This document shows, piece after piece, positions 1 to 9,958 of a stretch of 64,000 nucleotides of DNA; positions within the stretch are counted from its first letter, which is position 1; each line of letters begins with the position of its first letter. This DNA is from Pseudoselenomonas ruminantium. GTDB lineage: Bacteria > Bacillota > Negativicutes > Selenomonadales > Selenomonadaceae. Below the pieces are notes generated by a model that saw only the letters and a program-made list of their open reading frames with translations, had not been told where the DNA came from and made no database searches. The DNA lies in assembly GCA_015058575.1 (NCBI GenBank), contig SVBZ01000057.1, positions 1 to 64,000 on the forward strand. Reading direction: 5' to 3'. The translations under genes and the position numbers were made by a program.

Positions 1-254
1 CGCTAAAATGGGCCGTTCGCAAGGTTTTGCGGACTTAGTGACCTGCTCCCGTTACCAGGTCGCGGCGTACACATCTATTTCTAGCCTATGCGCTTACGGC
101 CCAGTCCTGCTGCGCAGGACAGTCGCTCCAGACAGAAAGAAGCACTACCCCGTTCGCCCCCTTCATCCGCATGCGCAGATTTGTACGAACCGTTGCTCCC
201 GTCACAAGTACATCGATGTAATTCGTTCCCTATAGCCGCAGCAGAGCAGGCTTA

Positions 255-490
255 TCCAAACTTAGCAGAGGGCGGGGGCGGGTACACTTTCTTCGCAGCG
301 GGAGCGACTGCCCGAACGCAGTGAGGGATGGCCCGCAATAAATGCTATCTAGAACGACAAGATGTATTGGCGTGCCGCCGGCCTGCCCGGCACATGTTGC
401 TAGATACGTACGAAAGCGTCCGCGCGGGTCATTTAGCGGAAGCGGAGAAAAAGTGCACCCGCCCCCGCCCAAGCTGAGCTTTACCAAGTT
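255..490. repeat. Long imperfect inverted repeat (~210-230 nt), GC-rich arms
   Basis: Left arm gggcgggggcgggtacacttt (from ~269) pairs with right arm aaagtgcacccgcccccgccc (~451-475). Inner segments also pair around the same centre (atggcccgc/gcgggtcat, tatctag/ctagata, gtgccg/cggcac). No convincing CDS. Confidence 0.6.
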
Positions 491-529
491 TATTTTAAGC
501 ACGTACTAAACTACAAACTGCAATTTATT

Positions 530-1465
530 TTATTGTATTGTAAAATATGCGATTTCTGGCGGGCAGCCGATGCGGCACGGGAACCAGCTGCCGTTGCCGC
601 TATGCACGTACCCGTAGCTCGTCCCTTTCTTCACTAGCCCGCGATTGTACTTGAATACTGGGAAAAGCGGCAGTCCCAGCACACCGAACTGGCAGCCATG
701 CGTATGTCCCGTGAGCGTCAGCAGCACACCAGCTGCAGCCGCATCATCGATAAACTCGGGATGATGCGCAAGCAGGATAGTGCGCGGCCGCTCCTCTGCG
801 GGGATATCCGCCAGCGCATTTTCCGTGAACTTTGCCTTGAGCCGCTGGAATTTCTTCTCCTCACGCAGCATGGGATAGTCCACACCTGCCAGCCAGAAAT
901 CACGCCCCAGCACCTTGACCGCCTTGTTGTAGAGCGCATGGACACGCGTCTTCGCCAAATCCGCCTGGATTTTCTCCACGCCACGGAAATGTTCGTGATT
1001 GCCCAGGCAAAACCATATACCATCGGGGAACGCATCCACGAAATCCTCCAGCACCCTCGCCGCACCAGGATTCAGCCTCTCATCGTCAAAGAGATCCCCT
1101 GTAATCACCAGCATGTCAGGGCCATCGGCCGCGATACGCGCGAGCAGCTGCCGCAAATCTTCATTATCAAAGAAGCGCCCCAGATGCACATCACTGATCT
1201 GCGCCAGGCGGAAGCCGACAGGAAAGCCGCCAGCTCCCGCCTTTATCGTATAGCGGTTATCCACCGTATGGCATCGCTCATACTGGCTGCCATACGTGCC
1301 TGCCGCCACGAGCCCGACCGGATAAGCCGCCGCTTTTTTGAGGAAACGGCGCCGTTCGGTATCCAGCGGAATTTTCATCGCCCGCCGCCAGATGACAGCC
1401 CCTGGTATCACGAGCAATACCAGCACCAACGCACCAATAAATACGACCCAAAACATTTTTATCAT
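530..1465 (-). CDS. Metallophosphoesterase with N-terminal membrane segment (YkuE/YaeI-like)
   Basis: 311 aa ORF; motifs ISDVHLG, ITGDLFDD, LGNHEH, LAHHPE, TGHTHGCQ. Confidence 0.9.
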   Translation of the reverse strand: MIKMFWVVFIGALVLVLLVIPGAVIWRRAMKIPLDTERRRFLKKAAAYPVGLVAAGTYGSQYERCHTVDNRYTIKAGAGGFPVGFRLAQISDVHLGRFFDNEDLRQLLARIAADGPDMLVITGDLFDDERLNPGAARVLEDFVDAFPDGIWFCLGNHEHFRGVEKIQADLAKTRVHALYNKAVKVLGRDFWLAGVDYPMLREEKKFQRLKAKFTENALADIPAEERPRTILLAHHPEFIDDAAAAGVLLTLTGHTHGCQFGVLGLPLFPVFKYNRGLVKKGTSYGYVHSGNGSWFPCRIGCPPEIAYFTIQ

Positions 1466-1605
1466 AATCTATCCCCTTTTTCTGCTATGTTTATATATAC
1501 TACGATTATGCACGATTCCCCTGTAAACAAGCAGAAAAAAATAGAACCGGCAAGGCCGATTCCATAACCATCAACAAAACATTACAATATAATCACGACA
1601 TAAAA

Positions 1606-1845
1606 TTATGCCAAGCCACGTAGGTGCGCATTCTCCGCCTGCCGTTCCCGGTAATACCAGCGGATTGATTTGCCAATAGCACAACGTACTGCGTCAAGTT
1701 CTCCTGCCAGCGCCAGTTTGCGCAGCCGGTTGACGTCAAAGCCATTGACAGACAAGTAACTTGCAGAAAGGAAACCTCCTCGTTTCAAGATTTTGCGATA
1801 ACTCGCGCTGTCACGACGGTCCATTTCAATGTTCTTGATAGCCAT
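1606..1845 (-). CDS. Small hypothetical protein
   Basis: Start chosen at MAIKNIEMDRR with ggggggat upstream; ORF track 1606..1902. Confidence 0.5.
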   Translation of the reverse strand: MAIKNIEMDRRDSASYRKILKRGGFLSASYLSVNGFDVNRLRKLALAGELDAVRCAIGKSIRWYYRERQAENAHLRGLA

Positions 1846-2085
1846 AAATAATCCCCCCATAGTTTTGGTATGAAGTCTATTTACATGCTCCCCTAATGGC
1901 ACCTATATTATAGCACATAATTGTAAAGTTGTATACCACATCTTGGGAAAAACCGGTTTTCACCTACTATATGCGGCCAGAACGCCTTTTCCACCGTGTT
2001 TTTTCCCGCAAATACTGTGCAGCCATACTTATTTATTATATAATGTAATTGTTACATATATAGTATTTTTTTAGGAGGTTTATCT

Positions 2086-2592
2086 ATGCTGACCGCACAA
2101 AGTCAAGAGTACCCACTCTCTGCCGAACTGCAGGCCAAGATTGATCTGGTACTCGAGTCACATGACAACGACCCTACCCAGATTGTCGGCATCCTGCTCG
2201 AAGTGCAGGAGCTCAACGAACGCCATTACGTCCCCGAGCCCACCGCCTACTATCTGGCAGACCGGCTCGGCCTGCCTGTCACGAATGTATTTGACTGCTT
2301 GAACTTCTACAGCGAGCTTTCCTCCAAGCCGCGTGCCAAATACCCGATCCAGGTCTGCAGTTCGCCAGCTTGCCGCGTCAACGTCATCGACACCAAGCGG
2401 CTTTTAGAAACGCTTGAGCGGCTGCTCGACATCAAGATTGGCGAGACGACCTACGATGGACGCTTCACGCTCGAGACCACGACCTGCTATGGCGCCTGCG
2501 ACCGCGCACCATCCGTACGCATCAATGGCCAGATCTATGATCATCTCGACTCGCAGGAAAAAATCGAGGCCCTGCTGCGTTCGCTTACCTAA
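2086..2592 (+). CDS. NuoE-like 2Fe-2S subunit of [FeFe] hydrogenase complex (HydC/HndA-like)
   Basis: 168 aa; C-x4-C (CSSPAC) and C-x3-C (CYGAC) motifs; RBS aggagg upstream; operon with NuoF-like and HydA-like genes. Confidence 0.9.
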   Translation: MLTAQSQEYPLSAELQAKIDLVLESHDNDPTQIVGILLEVQELNERHYVPEPTAYYLADRLGLPVTNVFDCLNFYSELSSKPRAKYPIQVCSSPACRVNVIDTKRLLETLERLLDIKIGETTYDGRFTLETTTCYGACDRAPSVRINGQIYDHLDSQEKIEALLRSLT

Positions 2593-2608
2593 GCTGGAGG
2601 AAAATGAT

Positions 2609-3859
2609 ATGAGCAAGACAATCCGGTTCCTGACCAGGAACTTTGGCCAGTACGATACCTCATCCATTGGCTCTTATATGAAGATTGGCGGCTTTGAAGC
2701 GCTGCGCCAGGCCGTGAATATGGACCCCGAGGAAATCTGTGAGATGCTTTCGGACGCCAAGATACGCGGCCGTGGCGGTGCTGAGTACCCGCTCGGCCGC
2801 AAATGGCATCAGGCCCGCGCCGTGCGCGGCGAGAACAAAGTCGTCGTCTGCAATGCCGACGAGGGCGAGACAACGACCTTCAAGGACCGCGCCCTGATCC
2901 AGAACGATCCGTTCAACCTCATCGAAGCGCTGATCATCGCAGGCTTCGTCTGCGGCGCGACCGATGGCTATATCTATATGCGAGCAGAGTACGCCTGCCT
3001 GCGCCCGCTGCTCTTGAATGCCATCCGTCAAGCCAAGAACTACGGGTTCCTCGGCGATAATATTCTCGGCAAGGACTTCAATTTCAACCTGCACCTCTAC
3101 TCTGGCGGCGGTGCCTATGTCTGCGGCGAAGGCACGGCGCTGATCCGCTCCATCGAGGGCAAGGCTGGCCGCCCACGCATGAAACCGCCCTTCATTAAGG
3201 TCAGCGGCCTGTTTGCCCGCCCGACCTGCCTCAATAACGTCGAAAGCCTCTCGATTGTCCCGCATCTCTTGATGGATAAGGACGGCGTCTATGCTGCCTG
3301 TGGCTCGGGCGAATCGATTGGCACCAAGATGATTTCGGTTGCCGGCAATGTCAATAATCCCGGCGTCTTCGAGATTCCCTTCGGCACGACCATCCGCGAA
3401 ATCATCTACAATCTTGCTGGCGGCATACAGCACGATCGCGAGATCCAGCTGATCCAGTTCGGTGGTGCCTCGGGCAAGATTGCCGACGCCTCGATTCTCG
3501 ATACGCCCTATACCTATGACGACCTGCGTGCTGCCGGCGTCATGGTCGGCTCTGGCGGCCTGCTGGTCATCGACAAACGCACAAGCGTCATCGATTTTTT
3601 GCGCATGAACCAGGAATTCTTCTCCGAGGAGAGCTGCGGTCAGTGCACGCCCTGCCGCGAAGGCAATCTGCACATCAAGATCATCCTCGACAAGATTGCC
3701 AATCACACGGCTACCGCTGAAGACATCCGTATCATGGCCACGATTGCCCGCGTCATGAGCATGTCCTCACTCTGCGGCCTTGGCGAAACCGCACAGAACA
3801 CCCTGCAGTCAGCCATGCTGACTTTCCCAGAAGTATTTGACGTCGGAGGTAACGCATGA
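2609..3859 (+). CDS. NuoF-like flavoprotein subunit of [FeFe] hydrogenase complex (HydB/HndC-like, compact form)
   Basis: Start at MSKTIRFL with ctggagg RBS; GRGGA, NADEGE, GGGAYVCGE, ESCGQCTPCREG motifs; ends without a C-terminal ferredoxin domain. Confidence 0.9.
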   Translation: MSKTIRFLTRNFGQYDTSSIGSYMKIGGFEALRQAVNMDPEEICEMLSDAKIRGRGGAEYPLGRKWHQARAVRGENKVVVCNADEGETTTFKDRALIQNDPFNLIEALIIAGFVCGATDGYIYMRAEYACLRPLLLNAIRQAKNYGFLGDNILGKDFNFNLHLYSGGGAYVCGEGTALIRSIEGKAGRPRMKPPFIKVSGLFARPTCLNNVESLSIVPHLLMDKDGVYAACGSGESIGTKMISVAGNVNNPGVFEIPFGTTIREIIYNLAGGIQHDREIQLIQFGGASGKIADASILDTPYTYDDLRAAGVMVGSGGLLVIDKRTSVIDFLRMNQEFFSEESCGQCTPCREGNLHIKIILDKIANHTATAEDIRIMATIARVMSMSSLCGLGETAQNTLQSAMLTFPEVFDVGGNA

Positions 3860-5619
3860 TGACGGCTGAAAACGAAAGCAAAGAAATACCGATGGTGCAT
3901 CTGACCATCAACAATATCCCCATCGAAGTGCCGCAGGGCACGAAAATCATGCAAGCTGCGGCAAAACTCGGCATCGACATTCCGCATCTCTGCTACCACG
4001 AAGACCAGCGCATCAAGGCTCACTGCCGTCTATGCTCGGTCGAAGTCGTCGGTAAGCGCCGCCTGCTCGCCGCCTGCTCGACGGAGGTCTGGGAAGGCAT
4101 GGAAGTCCATACCGACACACAGATTGTCCGCGATACCCAGGTATCGATCCTGCAGCTTATGCTCGCCAACCATCATAGGGACTGCCTGAGCTGCCCGCGC
4201 AACCAGAACTGCGACCTCCAGCGCCTCTGCAGCCGCTTCAACATCCTTGAATCCCCGCTGCCCAGCGTCGTCAAGGAGGAGCCGCGCATCGAAACCAACC
4301 CCTCCATCGTACGCGATCCAGCAAAATGCATCCGCTGCGGCCGCTGCATCCGCGCCTGCAAGGACGTACAGGGCATTGCGGCGCTGACCTATGCCGGCCG
4401 CTCCAGCGACATCGTCGTCACGACGGCTTTCAACAAGCCGATGGAAGCCACCGACTGCATCCTCTGCGGCCAATGCAGCCTCGTCTGCCCGACCGGTGCT
4501 ATCGTCGAAAAAGATGATACCACAAAGGTACTTGACGCCCTGCAGGACCCACAGAAACACGTCATCGTGCAGGTTGCCCCCTCAGTACGCGTCGCTCTTG
4601 GCGATGCCTTTGGCCTCGAGCCTGGTGCCATCGTCACCGGCCAGATGGTCACGGCACTCAAGCTGCTCGGCTTTGACCGCGTATTCGATACGAATTTCGG
4701 TGCCGACCTCACCATCATGGAAGAGGGCGCCGAATTCCTTGACCGTCTGCAAAATGGCGGCACTCTGCCGATGATGACCTCCTGCAGCCCAGGCTGGGTC
4801 AACTATATGGAAAAGCATTTCCCCAACTGCATCGGTCACCTTTCCTCGGCAAAATCCCCGATGAGCATGTTCGGTGCCATTGCCAAGACCTACTATGCTG
4901 AAAAGTCCGGCATTGACGTCAAGGATATCGTCACGGTTTCCGTCATGCCCTGCACGGCCAAGAAATTCGAAGCCGCCCGCCCCGAAATGGGCCGCGACGG
5001 ACACCAGGATGTCGACATCGTGCTGACGACCCGCGAGCTCATCAAGCTCATCAAATACGTCGGCCTGCGGCTGCGCCAGCTGCCCGAAAGTGACTTTGAC
5101 AGCCCGCTAGGCCTTGCGAGCGGTGCCGCTGCCATCTTCGGCACAACCGGCGGTGTCATGGAAGCTGCCCTGCGCACAGTCTACGAAAAACTCACAGGCC
5201 AGACACTCGAAAAACTTGAGTTCAACGAAGTCCGCGGCTTCAAAGGCATCAAAGAATGCAGCGTAAACATCAACGGGCGCGAGATCCGCATCTGCGTTGC
5301 CCATACACTGCGCAATGCCCGCCGCATCATGGAACAAGTCCAACAGGGCACCAGCCCCTATGACTTCATCGAAATCATGGCCTGCCCAGGCGGCTGTATC
5401 GGTGGCGGCGGCCAGCCCATCGGTACGACCAACGCCATCCGCAAGAAACGCATGGCTGCCCTCTACGAGATTGACCGCAGCCTGCCACTGCGCAAATCGC
5501 ACGACAACCCCGAAATCCAGACCCTTTACAAAGAATTTCTCAGCGAGCCACTGGGCGAAAAAGCCCATGAGCTCCTGCATACCACCTATCACAAGGTCAG
5601 CAAGCCCTACGAATTCTAA
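3856..5619 (+). CDS. [FeFe] hydrogenase catalytic subunit (HydA/HndD-like)
   Basis: H-cluster motifs TSCSPGWVNYMEKHFP, MPCTAKKFEAARPE, MACPGGCIGGGGQP; N-terminal 2Fe-2S, His-Cys and 2x[4Fe-4S] motifs. Confidence 0.95.
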   Translation: MMTAENESKEIPMVHLTINNIPIEVPQGTKIMQAAAKLGIDIPHLCYHEDQRIKAHCRLCSVEVVGKRRLLAACSTEVWEGMEVHTDTQIVRDTQVSILQLMLANHHRDCLSCPRNQNCDLQRLCSRFNILESPLPSVVKEEPRIETNPSIVRDPAKCIRCGRCIRACKDVQGIAALTYAGRSSDIVVTTAFNKPMEATDCILCGQCSLVCPTGAIVEKDDTTKVLDALQDPQKHVIVQVAPSVRVALGDAFGLEPGAIVTGQMVTALKLLGFDRVFDTNFGADLTIMEEGAEFLDRLQNGGTLPMMTSCSPGWVNYMEKHFPNCIGHLSSAKSPMSMFGAIAKTYYAEKSGIDVKDIVTVSVMPCTAKKFEAARPEMGRDGHQDVDIVLTTRELIKLIKYVGLRLRQLPESDFDSPLGLASGAAAIFGTTGGVMEAALRTVYEKLTGQTLEKLEFNEVRGFKGIKECSVNINGREIRICVAHTLRNARRIMEQVQQGTSPYDFIEIMACPGGCIGGGGQPIGTTNAIRKKRMAALYEIDRSLPLRKSHDNPEIQTLYKEFLSEPLGEKAHELLHTTYHKVSKPYEF

Positions 5620-5623
5620 GCAA

Positions 5624-5657
5624 ACGGCCACCAGCTGAAGCTGGTGGCCGTTTTTTG
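5624..5657 (+). terminator. Rho-independent terminator after hydrogenase operon
   Basis: acggccaccagc-tgaa-gctggtggccgt followed by T-run; 12-bp perfect stem. Confidence 0.9.
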
Positions 5658-5674
5658 TTTACTCTATGCAATTG

Positions 5675-6982
5675 TCACTTGCCACTCAATAGCGAATTGA
5701 TATATTGCTGGGCAATACGTCCCGATACGCCGCTATGCGACATTTCCCATTTGACCGCACCGGCCTTGAGTTCCTCGTCGCTCAACGTAATCTCTGGATG
5801 GCGGCGGGCCAATACCCGGATGATATCGTAATACTCCTGACGACTCGGACTGAAGAATCCAATGGACAAGCCAAAGCGCGCCGAAAGCGACAGTTTCTCC
5901 TGCACGGTATCAGTCTGATGCATATCGGGGTCCACCGAATCGGGCCGGTCATTCCAGGTCTCGCGGATCAGATGACGGCGGTTGCTCGTCGCATAGATCA
6001 GCACATTGTCAGGCTTTACCTCCAATCCGCCCTCAATGACCGCCTTGAGATACTTGTACTCGATCTCGAACTCTTCAAAGGATAAATCATCCATATAAAT
6101 GATGAATTTGTAGTTGCGATTCTTGATTTGGGCGATAATGCGCTGCAGATACTTGAATTCATGCTTGTAGACCTCAATCATGCGCAGTCCCTGATCGTAA
6201 TACTGATTGAGGATTGCCTTGATGCTTGTAGACTTGCCTGTGCCGGCATCGCCATAGAGCAGGACGTTATTGGCCTTGCGGCCATTGACAAAGGCCTCGG
6301 TATTATCCTGCAGCCGCTTTTTCTGGCTCTCATAGCCCACGAGATCGTCAAGCCGCATATCGCCGGTCGTCGTAATCGATTCGAGCAGCCGGCCCGTGAC
6401 CTCGATATCCGGCGATACGCGAAACGCCTTATTGAGCCCAAACATGCCTACGCCATAGCGCTTGTAGAACGATGTGACAATCTGGTACATATCATAAGCA
6501 TCCTCAGCCCGCTCGATGGCCGCACTGAGCTCCCGCACCTTTTCGCTGACGCTCTTGTTATAGATCTGCTCCTTCTTCTCCACCGCCTGGTAATCCTCGA
6601 TGACATGGAAGCAGTCGAGCCCCAAAGCCTGCTCCAGCGGCCCGAAATCATAGGCAAGCAGCTGGCGGAACACCTCGAAATCACTGCGGGCAAATTTCTG
6701 CACACTGCCATCACTGGCCCCCTTCTTCTCACAGACCAGCGTAAACGGTGTCTCTGTCGTCGCCAGCAGGAAAGCCAGATAATTATGCCAGAGATTGCCA
6801 TCAAAACCATAGCGCGTTGCCACATCGAGAAGACGCGAAATCTCATCCAAGACTTCGCCCGACAGCTCCTCCGCATCATAGCTGCCACTCTGGAAGCGGC
6901 GGCAGATGCCTGCCAGCCGGAACAGGATACTATCCTTATCGATTTTGCGGTAAATGATGAGTCTTGCGGTCAATCGGTACAT
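5675..6982 (-). CDS. DUF815-type AAA ATPase
   Basis: 435 aa; Walker [16 protein letters not shown], Walker [12 protein letters not shown]. Confidence 0.85.
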   Translation of the reverse strand: MYRLTARLIIYRKIDKDSILFRLAGICRRFQSGSYDAEELSGEVLDEISRLLDVATRYGFDGNLWHNYLAFLLATTETPFTLVCEKKGASDGSVQKFARSDFEVFRQLLAYDFGPLEQALGLDCFHVIEDYQAVEKKEQIYNKSVSEKVRELSAAIERAEDAYDMYQIVTSFYKRYGVGMFGLNKAFRVSPDIEVTGRLLESITTTGDMRLDDLVGYESQKKRLQDNTEAFVNGRKANNVLLYGDAGTGKSTSIKAILNQYYDQGLRMIEVYKHEFKYLQRIIAQIKNRNYKFIIYMDDLSFEEFEIEYKYLKAVIEGGLEVKPDNVLIYATSNRRHLIRETWNDRPDSVDPDMHQTDTVQEKLSLSARFGLSIGFFSPSRQEYYDIIRVLARRHPEITLSDEELKAGAVKWEMSHSGVSGRIAQQYINSLLSGK

Positions 6983-7099
6983 ATACTCGCCCCTTTGCTA
7001 TAGCTGTAAATCGTTTCTTCCAGTGTAGCACAAATGTCCAAAACTTTCATCTTTCTTTTGCGTCCCTGTAACCTTGACAGCTGACGCACATCGGTGCTA

Positions 7100-7380
7100 T
7101 AGTAGGCATAGTATGTAAACCGTTGAAGCGAGGATAACGTCCGTCACGCTTGCACAGAGAGTCCGGGGAGCTGGGAGCCGGATGAAAAACGAGCGGGCAA
7201 ATGGGTCGCAGAGGGCGCACCGAACGGCATGAGCTCAGTAGGCTGCGACGTCTGGCACGCGTAAGTTGCCAGGAGCATGGTTGTGCTCCATCAAGCGCAT
7301 GGCAATGTTGCCATGAATCAGGGTGGCACCGCGAAGATTTTCGTCCCTGGCAGTGTTGACTGCCGGGGACTTTTTTCATG
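7100..7380 (+). promoter_or_regulatory. T-box leader upstream of trpS
   Basis: AGGGTGGCACCGCG T-box core at 7320-7333 followed by terminator hairpin gtccctggcag/ctgccggggac + T-run (7343-7376); tRNA synthetase gene downstream; 5' boundary approximate. Confidence 0.92.
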
Positions 7381-7409
7381 CTCCGGCGCAAGAAGAGGAG
7401 TGTATCTAT

Positions 7410-8429
7410 ATGGAACAGACACAGGAAACTAAGGAAACCAAAAAAATCATCTTATCGGGCATCCAGCCGACGGGCGAATTCACACTCGGCAACTACCTCG
7501 GCGCTGTCCGCAACTGGGGCAAGATGCAAGAAGAATATCAGTGCTACTACTTCATCGCCGACCTGCACTCGCTGACCGTCCATATCGATCCGGCCAAGCG
7601 CCGCCAGCAGACGCTGCAGGCATTCGCGCTGCTGCTGGCCTGCGGCATCGATCCGGACAAGAGCCTCGTCTTTGTCCAGAGCCACAACAAATGCCATGCG
7701 GAAATGGCCTGGCTCATGAACTGCGTCTCCCAGTTCGGCGAACTGTCACGCATGACGCAGTTCAAAGACAAGTCCTCCAAACACCCCGACAACATCAATG
7801 CCGGTCTCTTCACCTACCCGGCCCTGATGGCTGGCGACATCCTGCTCTACCAGGCTGACTATGTACCAGTCGGCGCCGATCAGACCCAGCACCTCGAATT
7901 CACGCGCGACATCGCCACGCGCTTCAATCACACCTATGGTGAAATCTTCAAACTGCCCGAGGGCTACTTCCCCAAAGCAGGCGCACGCGTCATGAGCCTG
8001 CAGGACCCGACGAGCAAAATGAGCAAATCCGACACCAATCCGAAGGCTACCATCTCGATTCTCGACGACGAAAAAACCATCCTCAAGAAATTCAAGAGTG
8101 CCGTCACCGACAGCGAAGCCAAAGTCTGCTTCCGCGAAGACAAGCCAGGCGTCAGCAACCTGATGACCATCTACTCGGCCATCACTGGCAAGACCATGGA
8201 CGAAATCGAAGCCGAATTCGACGGCAAGGGCTATGGCGACTTCAAAGCCGTCGTTGGCCAGTGCGTAGCCGATGAGCTCAAACCCATCCGCGAAAAATAC
8301 ACAGAGCTCATAAACGACCGCCCATACCTCGAAGAAAAAATGCGCGAAGGTGCCGAGCGCGCCACCTACATCGCCCGCAAGACACTGACCAAAGCCAAGA
8401 AACGCGTTGGGCTGCTGCTCGAAAAATAA
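7410..8429 (+). CDS. trpS: Tryptophan-tRNA ligase
   Basis: GIQPTGEFTLGNYLGA and KMSKS motifs; T-box upstream; start at MEQTQETK with gaggag RBS. Confidence 0.95.
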   Translation: MEQTQETKETKKIILSGIQPTGEFTLGNYLGAVRNWGKMQEEYQCYYFIADLHSLTVHIDPAKRRQQTLQAFALLLACGIDPDKSLVFVQSHNKCHAEMAWLMNCVSQFGELSRMTQFKDKSSKHPDNINAGLFTYPALMAGDILLYQADYVPVGADQTQHLEFTRDIATRFNHTYGEIFKLPEGYFPKAGARVMSLQDPTSKMSKSDTNPKATISILDDEKTILKKFKSAVTDSEAKVCFREDKPGVSNLMTIYSAITGKTMDEIEAEFDGKGYGDFKAVVGQCVADELKPIREKYTELINDRPYLEEKMREGAERATYIARKTLTKAKKRVGLLLEK

Positions 8430-8445
8430 ATATTACCACCAATGC

Positions 8446-8482
8446 AAATAGGGCTGACACCAAAACGTCAGCCCTATTTATT
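8446..8482 (+). terminator. Terminator after trpS
   Basis: aaatagggctgac-accaaaac-gtcagccctattt, 13-bp perfect stem. Confidence 0.85.
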
Positions 8483-8560
8483 ATTTCATCCATTAAAGAT
8501 GGATGATGCCAAAATGGCGACACAAAATGAACTAGCTCGATAAAAATGTATTGCGATTCC

Positions 8561-8618
8561 TCACCTCATTATATATAATTATGTGTAAGAAATCACATTT
8601 TTATATATAATGAGGTGA
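8561..8618 (+). promoter_or_regulatory. Perfect 18-bp inverted repeat burying the RBS of the downstream ATPase gene
   Basis: tcacctcattatatataa (8561-8578) and ttatatataatgaggtga (8601-8618) are exact reverse complements; inner atgtg/cacat extends the stem; gaggtga lies just before ATG 8623. Confidence 0.8.
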
Positions 8619-8622
8619 TAAC

Positions 8623-9957
8623 ATGAAACGAATAGCTATGCAGCAACTAATAGAATGGAAGGAATCCCCATATCGCAAGCCCTTAATTGTCAAGGGCGTC
8701 CGTCAGGTAGGTAAGACTTGGCTGCTCAAAGAATTTGGCCGCCGTTACTATGATAATGTTGCCTATTTCAACTTTGATGAAACCCCAGAATATCGAGATT
8801 TTTTTACCACCACTAAGGATGTACAGCGTATCCTTCCTAATTTGGCTATGGCCGGAGGACAGGATATCGTTGCTGGTAAGACCCTGATTGTCTTTGATGA
8901 GATTCAGGATTGCCCCGAAGTATTGAACTCTCTGAAATATTTTTGTGAAAATGCCCCAGAATACCATGTAGCTAGTGCAGGCTCCCTGTTGGGCATCGCT
9001 TTAGCAAAACCCTCCTCCTTTCCTGTAGGCAAAGTTGATTTTCTGACCATATACCCTATGAGTTTTCAAGAATTCCTAATGGCCACGGGCAGTAGCAATC
9101 TTGCCACATACCTAAACCAGATAGATGAAATTGCACCAATACCTGAGGCTTTTTTTAATCCTTTGGCTGAAAAACTGAAAATGTACTTTGTAACCGGCGG
9201 AATGCCCGAAGTCGTATACCGCTGGGTCAAAACACAGTCTGTAGGACAAATCCAATCTGTCCTGATAGATATCATCAACGCCTATGAACGGGATTTCATG
9301 AAACATCCTGAAACCAAAGAATATCCAAAGATTGCCCGTATCTGGAACTCATTGCCTTCACAGCTAGCTCGCGAAAACAAGAAATTCCTATACAATGTCG
9401 TGAAAGAAGGAGCTCGAGCAAGAGAGTATGAAGATGCCTTAGAATGGCTGGTAAATGCAGCATTAATCTATAAAACCTTCCGCATTACAGCACCAGGCAT
9501 CCCTCTATCCGGTTATGAAGATTTAAGTGCCTTCAAAATTTATCTGTCAGATGTAGGTGTCCTACGCCGTTTGGCAAAATTAGACCCAGTGGCATTTCGT
9601 GAAGGAAACCGCCTATTTACTGAATTCAAAGGATCATTGACGGAGAATTTCGTACTCCAGTCCCTTGTCCCACAATTCGATGCAGCCCCACATTATTGGT
9701 CGCGACTTAATCCTTCTTACGAAGTAGACTTTGTGGTACAACACGAAAATGATATTATACCTATCGAGGTAAAATCAGACACCAACATCAAGAGCCGTAG
9801 TCTCAAAAAATATGCAGAAATATTCGCTTCCCAGACAAAACTAAGGATACGCTTCTCCATGAATAACTTGCGAATGGATGACGGCGTGCTCAACATCCCT
9901 CTGTTTATGGTTGACGAAACAGATAGACTCATTCGAATAGCAAAAAAAAATTTATGA
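8623..9957 (+). CDS. AAA-family ATPase with DUF4143-type C-terminal (PD-(D/E)XK-like) domain
   Basis: 444 aa; KGVRQVGKTWLLKEF Walker A, LIVFDEIQ Walker B; EVDFVVQHENDIIPIEVKS. Confidence 0.9.
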   Translation: MKRIAMQQLIEWKESPYRKPLIVKGVRQVGKTWLLKEFGRRYYDNVAYFNFDETPEYRDFFTTTKDVQRILPNLAMAGGQDIVAGKTLIVFDEIQDCPEVLNSLKYFCENAPEYHVASAGSLLGIALAKPSSFPVGKVDFLTIYPMSFQEFLMATGSSNLATYLNQIDEIAPIPEAFFNPLAEKLKMYFVTGGMPEVVYRWVKTQSVGQIQSVLIDIINAYERDFMKHPETKEYPKIARIWNSLPSQLARENKKFLYNVVKEGARAREYEDALEWLVNAALIYKTFRITAPGIPLSGYEDLSAFKIYLSDVGVLRRLAKLDPVAFREGNRLFTEFKGSLTENFVLQSLVPQFDAAPHYWSRLNPSYEVDFVVQHENDIIPIEVKSDTNIKSRSLKKYAEIFASQTKLRIRFSMNNLRMDDGVLNIPLFMVDETDRLIRIAKKNL

Positions 9958-9958
9958 A

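Noticed and set aside
1-500. rRNA or tRNA gene in the coding-poor left end
   Set aside because: No recognisable rRNA signature or tRNA cloverleaf was seen; left as a palindromic element of unknown nature.
2660-3706. 348-aa minus-strand ORF opposite the NuoF-like gene
   Set aside because: Shadow ORF of a GC-rich conserved gene.
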